Shown: positions 1 to 5,895 of the stretch, piece after piece
How positions within the stretch are numbered: position 1 is the stretch's first letter
Layout of the letters: each line of letters begins with the position of its first letter
NCBI GenBank assembly: GCA_029933895.1
Contig: JAOZNG010000022.1
Coordinates: forward strand, 1 to 12,129
From: an archaeon
GTDB lineage: Archaea > Altiarchaeota > Altiarchaeia > IMC4 > QMZM01
Length of the DNA: 12,129 nucleotides
Reading direction: 5' to 3'
Notes under the pieces: generated by a model
What the model was told of the DNA's origin: nothing
Seen by the model: only the letters and a program-made list of their open reading frames with translations
Databases searched by the model: none
Position numbers and translations under genes: made by a program

Positions 1-300
1 CTCCCTCCTTATGGTGAATGATGCAGCAACCAGAAGTACTGTGAACACAGGAATCAACTCGACTTTTATGAATTCCAGCAGATAGGATTCATAGACGAAC
101 TCCTTCACCAGCCTAACAGCACAGAGTATAAATGCAGTCATCATGGCCAGCAGTATGTAGAGCCAGGTATACGACCCCGTCCTGGTCCGGTAATAGCATC
201 TGTAGCTTATTAGGATTGCCGTGAGGAAACCTATCACTGAAACACACTTTAACACTATGACTATGTTCGAGAGGGTTACTACTTCAACCACCTTCCCCAC
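1..300 (-). CDS. small membrane protein, C-terminus beyond left edge
   Basis: The frame is open from a GTG at 300-298 to the window edge, 100 codons without a stop; a GTG at 291-289 is an alternative start. No ATG lies nearby. Three hydrophobic segments are visible, at about residues 10-33, 45-63 and 81-96, so it is an integral membrane protein. It overlaps the end of the upstream gene, which implies co-transcription. Residues 61-68 (AVRLVKEF) echo residues 57-64 (LLRGIYEF) of that upstream gene at the same place after the second membrane segment, so the two look like distant tandem paralogs. I do not recognise the family. The function is unknown. Confidence 0.6.
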   Translation of the reverse strand, partial: MGKVVEVVTLSNIVIVLKCVSVIGFLTAILISYRCYYRTRTGSYTWLYILLAMMTAFILCAVRLVKEFVYESYLLEFIKVELIPVFTVLLVAASFTIRRE

Positions 301-601
301 CCCCACTGGTTTCCGCGATGCATAATGTGCAATAGTTGTGATAGCATGCATAAGCGAATAATATGCTCGCCAAAGCAATGCAACTCCACTCCAGTGTGCG
401 GAAGGTGGTGAATTCATATATCCCCCTCAACAGCGCCGCCAGGGTGGAGAAAAAAATAAATGCAAATCCAAGGGTGAAGTATTTCCACCTCTTATGTTCG
501 GTTATATATACATGAAGCATGTGATAGAACGCAGGCAGTATCATCATTAACGTAATAAACTGAGCTATATGAAAAGCCTGCCCAAATAATAGGTCGTTCA
601 T
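284..601 (-). CDS. small three-helix membrane protein, unknown function
   Basis: The 105-residue product has hydrophobic stretches at about 10-33, 41-59 and 71-90 and a Gly-rich tail (SGGGEGG). There is no cleavable signal peptide or recognisable catalytic motif. The start ATG at 601-599 is preceded by an AT-rich stretch. Its end overlaps the start of the next minus-strand membrane gene, so the two probably form an operon. The two proteins share overall layout and an Arg-x-x-x-Glu-Phe motif after the second helix. This resembles small three-helix membrane proteins found widely in archaea, but I cannot name a family. The coding call rests on good hydrophobic periodicity and the operon overlap. 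Confidence 0.65.
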   Translation of the reverse strand: MNDLLFGQAFHIAQFITLMMILPAFYHMLHVYITEHKRWKYFTLGFAFIFFSTLAALLRGIYEFTTFRTLEWSCIALASILFAYACYHNYCTLCIAETSGGGEGG

Positions 602-642
602 TATAAATGCGCAAGGATACGGTAAATGCTTTATGGTTTTTA

Positions 643-819
643 GGTCCTGGGCGTGTCCGGGTATTGCTCACTGCGTAATGTTTCTTACCCTGCGCCTGCA
701 CCTCCCTTTGTTTTTCGACGTTTTAGCGTGTTTATGGATTCATGCAGGATTCAGTTTCGCTGAATCTGCACGCAGCAAGAGCTATGCTCTTGCTCACGTA
801 CCACATCCCCCATGGCGTG
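643..819. other. gene-free stretch with a series of stem-loops; candidate structured RNA
   Basis: Between the membrane gene start (601) and the end of the PurM-like gene (889) I see no convincing coding sequence. The stretch has dense dyad symmetry. One long imperfect stem pairs GGCG 650-653 with CGCC 693-696 and GGGTA 659-663 with TACCC 686-690. A second stem runs 743-754 with 760-770 (one bulged G, loop TTTCG). A third is a perfect 9-bp stem, 774-782 with 786-794 (loop TAT). A fourth pairs CACG 795-798 with CGTG 816-819, enclosing CCA/TGG. A T-run follows at 831-835. The strand is undecided. It could be a small RNA gene, a 5' leader of the membrane operon, or a transcription-end structure. 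Confidence 0.35.
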
Positions 820-888
820 TTGTTATCTGATTTTTCCAGTACAGCTTATTATTGTTGATATATTATTATTGAAGCCGAGATAAATAAG

Positions 889-1665
889 TTATTTCACTGA
901 GCCCAGTTCATAGATGATGCATTCGTTTCTTTCAGCGATTTCTTTTATCTTTCTTTTGTTTTCCCCTGGGACAGACAGGAGGAAGTTGTCGAGGTTTCTC
1001 GTTAAAGGTAAAGGTATGCCATCCAGGATATTGAATTCCCTCCCTGATTTCTTTGACATCTCATAGATTGTGGGTGTGAGACCACCCTTCGTAACATCCT
1101 TGGCTGCGTTAACCCTGATGCCCGAGTCCAGTATCTGGTACCATGCCTTGAACAATATCCTGGCTTTCCGTATCCTCTCCTCCTGACTCCCCCACAAAGG
1201 CTCACCTAGGAGAATCAACGAATCACCCTTCTTTGCGCCAGAGTCTCTTATCGGCTTCTCCAATATTAGTTCACCTACTACCGTAATACTGCATCTAGGC
1301 TCCGCTTCCTCGAAGAGGGTGTTACCTCCTAACAGGGGTATCTTCATGGCAAGAGCCTGCCTCTTCAGACTCTCAGCCATATCCCTCACGTCTCCTTTGA
1401 CACCAATAAGCGTGTTAAGGCAAAAGATGGGCTTACCCCCCTTGACCACAACATCTGTGGAGGCATGTATCAAAGCTGACTTCATGACCAGCCTCCTGTT
1501 GTATGGCCCATCGACTGAAGCCAGCAGTTTCCTTCCATAGAAATCTATACATACAGAGTCATCCCAGTCTCTTATGCCCATGACCGGCTCCGCCAGGGAA
1601 TCCATCTCCATGAACAATTCCCTGAGAAACTCTATCGAATTAACATATCTCTCGACTTGGCTCAT
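889..1665 (-). CDS. PurM/SelD/HypE-superfamily ATP-binding protein (AIR synthase-related)
   Basis: The 258-residue product has the layout of the PurM superfamily (AIR synthase, ThiL, HypE, SelD), whose members phosphorylate small molecules or carbonyl/carboxyl groups. Visible landmarks are Asp35-Asp36 in DWDD, Asp52 in SVDGP, His67 and Asp71 in the HASTD motif, the GGN turn at 113-115, and DVTKGGL at 190-196, comparable to DPTRGGL/DVTGFGL loops. The C-terminus ends with the usual VPGEN...ELGSV strand pattern, so it is complete but shorter than the usual 300-350 residues. It lacks the N-terminal Cys/Sec loop of true SelD. Its start codon overlaps the stop of the LarE-like gene by 4 bp (ATGA). 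The substrate is unknown; the coupling suggests it works with LarE. Confidence 0.75.
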   Translation of the reverse strand: MSQVERYVNSIEFLRELFMEMDSLAEPVMGIRDWDDSVCIDFYGRKLLASVDGPYNRRLVMKSALIHASTDVVVKGGKPIFCLNTLIGVKGDVRDMAESLKRQALAMKIPLLGGNTLFEEAEPRCSITVVGELILEKPIRDSGAKKGDSLILLGEPLWGSQEERIRKARILFKAWYQILDSGIRVNAAKDVTKGGLTPTIYEMSKKSGREFNILDGIPLPLTRNLDNFLLSVPGENKRKIKEIAERNECIIYELGSVK

Positions 1666-2438
1666 TTTACATTGTAGGCTTGCAGGTCCAGGTTCACGTA
1701 CGAAAACCCAAGGTTCCTGAATCCATCTATTATGTGGTCGCTGTGCTCTATTATTGTGGAGAAGTCATCCCTGAGAGATTCTATCCTAGCGATATGATCG
1801 TGGTTCCGAACCCGGAATTGTTTAACCCCCAGACCCCTGAGCAACTCCTCTGCCTTCTCTATCTGCTCCAGTTTTCTCTTGCTAAGCTCTTTACCATACG
1901 GTATCCTCGTCGCAAGACAGGTGTTGGAGTATCTACCGTGGTTTGAGAGCCCGAGTTTTCTCGCCTCCCCACGTATATCCCCTTTTGTGAAACCTGCCTC
2001 AGCCAGCGGAGTCTTAACCCCATCCTCCCGGAGGGCATTAATCCCGGGTCTCTTCTCCCTCAGCTCGTCGGCGTTTGTGCCGTCAAAGATCATTTCCATC
2101 CCCTCCCTATCGGCTATGTTTCTCAGTATCTCCGCAATGCGTTTCTTGCATATATAGCACCTCTGTGGTGGATTTTTAGCGAGTCTTTCATCCTCCAGGA
2201 AGTTATCTCTCACCAACTGGTATCTGACACCGATTTCAGATGCTATCTCACCAGCCTTTTCCACATCTGCCTGAGACATCAACCCGTTGTCTATGGTCAC
2301 AGCCAGTGCATTCTCCCCTAGAAGGTCGTATGACACCTTTGCCACTAGGGCACTGTCCACACCACCCGACAGGGCGACCACCACCCCCTCATGCCGTGAA
2401 ATAATCTCCTGAAGTTTCTTATATTTGCCTGCACTCAT
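1662..2438 (-). CDS. larE: LarE-like ATP-dependent sulfurtransferase (PP-loop, 3-Cys type)
   Basis: This 258-residue PP-loop protein has the ATP-pyrophosphatase motif SGGVDS at 24-29 and the family segments FDGTNADE (118-125), RPGINAL and CLATRIPYG (174-182). LarE adenylates pyridinium-3,5-biscarboxylic acid mononucleotide and inserts sulfur to build the nickel-pincer cofactor of lactate racemase-type enzymes. Cys174 matches the sulfur-donating cysteine of Lactobacillus LarE. Two more cysteines, Cys94 and Cys97 in RCYICK, give the three-Cys pattern of LarE proteins that hold a [4Fe-4S] cluster instead of sacrificing their own cysteine. No larB, larC or lactate racemase gene lies in this window, so another thiolation target is possible. 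It is the first gene of a two-gene unit with the PurM-like protein. Confidence 0.82.
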   Translation of the reverse strand: MSAGKYKKLQEIISRHEGVVVALSGGVDSALVAKVSYDLLGENALAVTIDNGLMSQADVEKAGEIASEIGVRYQLVRDNFLEDERLAKNPPQRCYICKKRIAEILRNIADREGMEMIFDGTNADELREKRPGINALREDGVKTPLAEAGFTKGDIRGEARKLGLSNHGRYSNTCLATRIPYGKELSKRKLEQIEKAEELLRGLGVKQFRVRNHDHIARIESLRDDFSTIIEHSDHIIDGFRNLGFSYVNLDLQAYNVK

Positions 2439-2472
2439 ATTAGATATATACTATTTCAGGATTAAAGAAACA
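2439..2472. promoter_or_regulatory. divergent promoter region, larE-like / HMG-CoA reductase
   Basis: Only 34 bp separate the two divergent start codons. A TATA-like run (GATATATA) at about 2442-2450 lies 23-31 nt before the ATG of the reductase gene, the right spacing for a leaderless archaeal transcript. On the opposite strand a weaker T/A-rich element (TTTAATCC, about 2465-2458) lies 20-27 nt before the larE ATG. The two promoters must overlap, so the units may compete or be co-regulated. Confidence 0.5.
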
Positions 2473-3711
2473 ATGTCTGGATCGCGTATTCCCGGCTTCT
2501 ATAAGCTGGACATCAAGGAGAGGGTGGAGGAGATTAAGGCCTTCGCCTCCCTCAACAAGGAGGATGTTTCATTGTTAGAGAAGGGTTTGTCTCTGGAAAA
2601 GGTTGATGGGATGATAGAGAACGTCTACAGCATATATCCTCTGCCACTTGGCATCGCAGTGAATTTCAGGATAAACAACAGGGATTACCTGATCCCCATG
2701 GCCACGGAGGAGTCTTCTGTTGTGGCTGCGGCATCCAACGCAGCTAAGGTTTTCCGCTCATCAGGCGGCTTCAGGGCATCCTCAAGCAAGCCTCTGATGA
2801 CGGGACAGATTCAGGTAACAGACTGCTCTCTCGAGAAAGCCGCATCCTCTGTTATTGAAGCCAGGGATGAGATAATAGATTCAGCTAACCAGCAGGATCC
2901 TGTTCTCGTGGAATTAGGTGGGGGTGTACGTGACGTTAAAGCTCGCCTGATTGATGACATGCTCGTTGTCCACATCCTGGTTGACGTGAGAGATGCTATG
3001 GGAGCTAACGCCGTCAACAGCATGTGTGAGGCATTAACGCCATTGATTGAGGACTTAACCAAGGGGAGAGTGAATTTCCGCATCCTCTCCAATTACGCCA
3101 TGGAGAGAACTGCCCGGGCTGAAGCCTCCATACCCTTGGAGTCTATCGGGGAGGATATAGCTCAAGATATCGTATCTGGTTATCGGTTCGCTTCTCTGGA
3201 TGTCTATAGGGCTGTGACCCACAACAAGGGCGTGATGAACGGCGTCTCTGCTGTCTGCTTGGCTACCGGAAACGATACCAGGGCTGTTGAGTCAGGCGCT
3301 CACGCCTTCGCCTGCCGCGGGGGAATCTACAGCCCCCTCTCGAAGTGGAGTATAGATGACGACCTTTTGAAGGGCTTCATCGAGCTTCCTGTTGCCGTTG
3401 GCATTATAGGGGGCGGAACAATGCATCCCATGGCCAGGCTTTCCCTTAAGATACTGAATGTCTCCTCTGCCAGGGAATTAGGCGAGGTTCTTGCTTCCGT
3501 CGGATTAGCCCAGAATTTCGCTGCACTACGGGCTCTTGCCTCAGAGGGAATCCAGAGAGGTCATATGAGATTGCACGCCAGGAACATTGCGGTGATGGCG
3601 GGTGCCTCAGGTGTTGAGGTTGATAAAGTAGCAAATTTATTAATTGAGGGAGAAAAGATTAGAGTGGATAAAGCCAGGGAGATCCTGGATGATTTAAGAA
3701 AAAATGGCTAG
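2473..3711 (+). CDS. hmgA: class II 3-hydroxy-3-methylglutaryl-CoA reductase
   Basis: It reduces HMG-CoA to mevalonate, the committed step for archaeal isoprenoid lipids. The 412-residue protein matches the class II (Pseudomonas mevalonii-like) enzymes throughout: [18 protein letters not shown] (64-81), DAMGAN (174-179), RILSN (203-207), THNKGVMNG (249-257), GND (266-268) and [14 protein letters not shown] (358-371). The catalytic set is present: Glu80, Lys252, Asp268 and His364. The ATG at 2473 is preferred over the in-frame ATG at 2425, because the latter would overlap the divergent larE start and adds 16 residues with no family similarity. The end overlaps the next gene by 8 bp. Class II enzymes often use NADH, but coenzyme choice is not decided here. 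Confidence 0.95.
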   Translation: MSGSRIPGFYKLDIKERVEEIKAFASLNKEDVSLLEKGLSLEKVDGMIENVYSIYPLPLGIAVNFRINNRDYLIPMATEESSVVAAASNAAKVFRSSGGFRASSSKPLMTGQIQVTDCSLEKAASSVIEARDEIIDSANQQDPVLVELGGGVRDVKARLIDDMLVVHILVDVRDAMGANAVNSMCEALTPLIEDLTKGRVNFRILSNYAMERTARAEASIPLESIGEDIAQDIVSGYRFASLDVYRAVTHNKGVMNGVSAVCLATGNDTRAVESGAHAFACRGGIYSPLSKWSIDDDLLKGFIELPVAVGIIGGGTMHPMARLSLKILNVSSARELGEVLASVGLAQNFAALRALASEGIQRGHMRLHARNIAVMAGASGVEVDKVANLLIEGEKIRVDKAREILDDLRKNG

Positions 3712-4831
3712 ATATAGGATTGGTTTAATCCCGGGGGACGGTATCGGCCCGGAGATTATTGATGAGGGAGTGAAGCGTTTGGATAGGATTTCAGAGCTTG
3801 AAGGCTTTGATATAGACTGGATTAGTTACCCCTACGGGGCAGATCATTACCTTGAGACAGGGGAGCTCTTACCTGAGAATGCCTTGAAGAAGATGTCCTC
3901 TCTTGACTCAATCTATCTCGGAGCCCTCGGAGACCCCCGGTGCGAGCCGGGCATCCTGGAGAACGGCATACTCCTGAAGCTTCGTTTCTACATGGATCAG
4001 TTCGTTAACCTGAGGCCGATTAAGCTCTTGGAGGGCGTTTCCTGCCCCTTACGGGATCCGGGAGGGGTGGATTTCACTGTTGTCAGAGAGAACACGGAGG
4101 ATTTCTATGTCGGCATAGGTGATAGAGCATCCATCGGTAAAAGCAGGCAGCATCTGGAGGTCTTGAGGAGCCTATATAGCGTGAAATTCAGCCTAGATGT
4201 TGAGGTGGATGGCTCCGAAATAGCCTATCAGGTTGGTGTCATGTCCCGGAAGGGCGCGGAGAGAATCATAAGGTATGCCTTCGACCTGGCTGTGAGAAAA
4301 AAGCAGGATCGGGTTACTGCAGTGGACAAGGCTAACGTGTTGACGTCCATGTATGGTTTCTGGCGTGAAGTCTTTAGTTCCGTTGCAAAGGATTATCCAT
4401 ACATAGACACTGAATTTAATTTCGTGGACGCTATTACCATGTGGTTTGTGAAGAAACCCTCCTGGTATCAGGTTGTTGTAGCACCTAACATGTTCGGGGA
4501 CATTATCACAGACCTGGGGGCGATGATACAGGGCGGTTTGGGTCTGGCTCCTGGAGGCAACATTAATCCAGAGGGTGTGTCTATGTTCGAGCCCATCCAC
4601 GGCTCTGCTCCGAGATATAAGGGGAAGAACAGGGCTAACCCTGTAGCCACTATCTGGGCTGGTGCCTTGATGCTGGAGGAATTAGGCGAGGAAAAGTCGT
4701 CTGAGGCTATAGTGAATGCAATACAGGCAGTTCTGAAGGAAGGTAAGACGCTGACGAAGGACCTGGGGGGCACAGCCTCAACCTCAGATATGGGTGATGC
4801 AGTAGCAGAGAAACTCAATACGTTTTATTAA
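3704..4831 (+). CDS. isocitrate/isopropylmalate dehydrogenase-family decarboxylating dehydrogenase
   Basis: The 375-residue protein is a member of the beta-decarboxylating dehydrogenase family, which oxidises (R)-malate-type hydroxyacids with NAD(P). Landmarks are GDGIGPE (11-17), substrate Arg94, Arg104 and Arg128 in LKLR, NLRP and VREN, Tyr135, Lys209 in AVDKAN, Asp242, and Asp266/Asp270 in [10 protein letters not shown]. The ENTED segment and the [18 protein letters not shown] helix look more like tartrate/D-malate or isocitrate dehydrogenases than typical LeuB. In the coenzyme loop HGSAPRYKG the Arg304-Tyr305 pair resembles the Lys-Tyr of NADP-dependent isocitrate dehydrogenase. It starts inside the end of the HMG-CoA reductase gene, so the two are co-transcribed. 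Isocitrate, isopropylmalate, homoisocitrate or tartrate/malate are all possible substrates. Confidence 0.88.
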   Translation: MARYRIGLIPGDGIGPEIIDEGVKRLDRISELEGFDIDWISYPYGADHYLETGELLPENALKKMSSLDSIYLGALGDPRCEPGILENGILLKLRFYMDQFVNLRPIKLLEGVSCPLRDPGGVDFTVVRENTEDFYVGIGDRASIGKSRQHLEVLRSLYSVKFSLDVEVDGSEIAYQVGVMSRKGAERIIRYAFDLAVRKKQDRVTAVDKANVLTSMYGFWREVFSSVAKDYPYIDTEFNFVDAITMWFVKKPSWYQVVVAPNMFGDIITDLGAMIQGGLGLAPGGNINPEGVSMFEPIHGSAPRYKGKNRANPVATIWAGALMLEELGEEKSSEAIVNAIQAVLKEGKTLTKDLGGTASTSDMGDAVAEKLNTFY

Positions 4832-4867
4832 ATAACCTGTTCTTAACTGAGCGTCCTTTACTGTTAA

Positions 4868-5074
4868 TCCAGAGGATTTGATTATTCTGGCAAGCGTTCA
4901 CTCAAAATCACGAAACAATTTGGTGCACTAAAGAAGGTTTTGGATGTTACCTTAAAACTGAGGGGTGTCTCCCTCCGTAGTTTAGAGGGTGGTCCACAGT
5001 GGATGTATACACAATGTTTTTTTCCCTCTTTTGATAGAGTATGGGTTCTCTTTTCTGGAAAAAGGAAAACTTAG
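4868..5074 (+). pseudogene. possible transposase or other gene remnant, no start codon
   Basis: An open frame of 68 codons follows a TAA at 4865 and has no usable start near its 5' end. The first 40 residues read like protein (stretches KRSLKITKQFGALKKVLDV and LKLRGVSLRSLEGG), with basic helices reminiscent of the DNA-binding N-terminus of insertion-sequence transposases. After about 5018 the reading becomes Phe-rich and unconvincing and ends at a TAG. No terminal inverted repeats or target duplication are obvious. The fragment abuts the point where the antisense RelE-like toxin loses its family sequence, so it may be the relic of the insertion that broke the toxin. The identification as transposase is from impression only. 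Confidence 0.3.
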
Positions 5075-5335
5075 AAATGGGTCCGCTGAAAGTTTGTTGT
5101 TGTTTTTTGTCTTGTGGTCTTGTTTTTCGTTTTGTTGCGTCAACTTACCTGTAACCTCGACCTCTCCTGAACGCATCAACCAACCAGACAGTTTCTGTAT
5201 GTCGCATCCAGACCTCCTACGGTATGGATCAACACTCAACAGCTTAATTGATTTAATGACTCTGTTCTTCTCGGTGACACCTAGTTTATTCAAGTATTTG
5301 ACTACATCAGGATGCAATCTTAGACCGTATTTCAT
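4982..5335 (-). pseudogene. RelE/ParE-type toxin, C-terminal half lost
   Basis: Residues 1-52 fit the N-terminal half of RelE-family mRNA interferases: a first strand (MKYGLRLHP), two helices with LNKLG and KNRVIKSIKLL, then DPYRRRS...IQKLSGW. In intact relatives of about 85-95 residues this is followed by a Y-R-L-R-V-G-D-Y-R strand carrying the catalytic basic residues. Here the frame instead runs into a Gln/Asn/Lys-rich tail (about residues 64-80) with no family resemblance. Another frame near 5150-5165 reads R-L-Q-V-S then a stop, which may be the shifted remainder. I therefore read the ORF as a broken toxin whose tail crosses foreign sequence. Its ATG overlaps the antitoxin stop (ATGA), the normal layout for such pairs. 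Confidence 0.6.
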
Positions 5336-5556
5336 CCTGTGGCATCGTCTCTTTTCTCATACTCCTCCAAGGAAATGAATTTATTTTTATCCTCCATCAT
5401 TTTCTTGTATTTAGCCTCTATATAACTGTTTAGGTTCATTTCCCCGAGGATGTCCATCATCCGGTTAAGTATCTTATCATAATCCTCTCCCTTGGTTCCG
5501 AACTTCTTAAGCCGCTCCCTGGTCTCCTCATCCACCGAAAGAGTCGTATTTTTCAT
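5332..5556 (-). CDS. ribbon-helix-helix antitoxin of a RelE-type pair
   Basis: The 74-residue protein begins MKNTTLSVDEETRERLKKFG, a typical ribbon-helix-helix N-terminus: one beta strand, then a helix carrying the DEETRERL pattern seen in VapB/RelB-like archaeal antitoxins. A second helix (YDKILNRMMDIL) follows, then a charged tail (about 45-74) that would wrap the toxin. The ATG at 5556-5554 is preferred to an in-frame ATG at 5619, whose extra 21 residues are hydrophobic and overlap the promoter and operator. Its stop overlaps the toxin start. It would neutralise the toxin and repress its own operon. Since the toxin is broken, it may persist as a stand-alone DNA-binding protein. Confidence 0.75.
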   Translation of the reverse strand: MKNTTLSVDEETRERLKKFGTKGEDYDKILNRMMDILGEMNLNSYIEAKYKKMMEDKNKFISLEEYEKRDDATG

Positions 5557-5563
5557 AACAAAT

Positions 5564-5586
5564 ATATTGAATATAATCAATATAAA
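5564..5586 (-). promoter_or_regulatory. promoter and palindromic operator of the antitoxin gene
   Basis: A perfect 7-bp inverted repeat, ATATTGA (5564-5570) and TCAATAT (5577-5583), with a 6-nt AT spacer lies 8 nt upstream of the antitoxin ATG. A TATA-like TTTATATTG on the minus strand (5586-5578) overlaps its outer arm, about 22-30 nt from the ATG, as for a leaderless transcript. Ribbon-helix-helix antitoxins bind such palindromes to autorepress, so this is the likely operator. Confidence 0.55.
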
Positions 5587-5720
5587 TGTTCCCCCCATAA
5601 CCTCAAAAAAAATGAACATATATGTGGGAACCTACAGTTTCCTGCCCTTATCAACCCTATCCTCCATTTATCCCTTTATAGTACTATTATAGAAACAAAA
5701 TGGTTTCTTTTTGGTGATGG

Positions 5721-5743
5721 CTTTTTCTTTCCCAAAGAAAAAG
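5721..5743. terminator. perfect AT-rich hairpin just downstream of tRNA-Ile
   Basis: A perfect 10-bp inverted repeat (CTTTTTCTTT 5721-5730 and AAAGAAAAAG 5734-5743, loop CCC) starts 3 nt beyond the 3' end of the minus-strand tRNA. On that strand T-rich sequence lies immediately after the tRNA, the usual archaeal termination signal. It could act as a terminator or 3' trailer structure. It may also be a mobile-element relic, since tRNA 3' ends are common integration sites. Confidence 0.45.
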
Positions 5744-5746
5744 GTA

Positions 5747-5845
5747 TGGGCCCGCTGAGATTTGAACTCAGGACCTCTCGATTTCTAATGCCCCATGGGG
5801 GGGGATTATCAGTCGAGCGCTCTAACCATGCTGAGCCACGGGCCC
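5747..5845 (-). tRNA. tRNA-Ile (GAU) with a 24-nt intron at 37/38
   Basis: The acceptor stem GGGCCCG (5845-5839) pairs perfectly with CGGGCCC, with A73 at 5747. D, anticodon (CTCGA/TCGAG) and T stems all form, and the anticodon is GAT. CCA is not encoded. The anticodon loop is interrupted after A37 by 24 nt containing eight C in a row and a GGGG run. The exon-intron junction folds as a bulge-helix-bulge: CTGA (32-35) pairs with TTAG of the intron, with 3-nt bulges TAA and AAA, the structure cut by the archaeal tRNA splicing endonuclease. The mature tRNA would be 75 nt. No rRNA genes flank it. Confidence 0.95.
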
Positions 5846-5895
5846 CTGTGAAAAGAGGGTGTCATTTATTGTGAAAAAACCATTAAATAAGCGAT

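Noticed and set aside
633..830. A 65-residue plus-strand ORF in the hairpin-rich gap.
   Set aside because: It has no protein-like pattern, and its sequence is explained by the dyad symmetries.
2425..2472. Longer HMG-CoA reductase start at 2425.
   Set aside because: It overlaps the divergent larE-like start and the promoter, and the added residues do not match the family.
4193..4818. Two long minus-strand ORFs inside the dehydrogenase gene.
   Set aside because: Both are antisense reading frames over a clearly conserved gene and show no family motifs.
5557..5619. Longer antitoxin start at 5619.
   Set aside because: It would put the operator and TATA-like box inside the coding region, and the ribbon-helix-helix fold begins at the later ATG.
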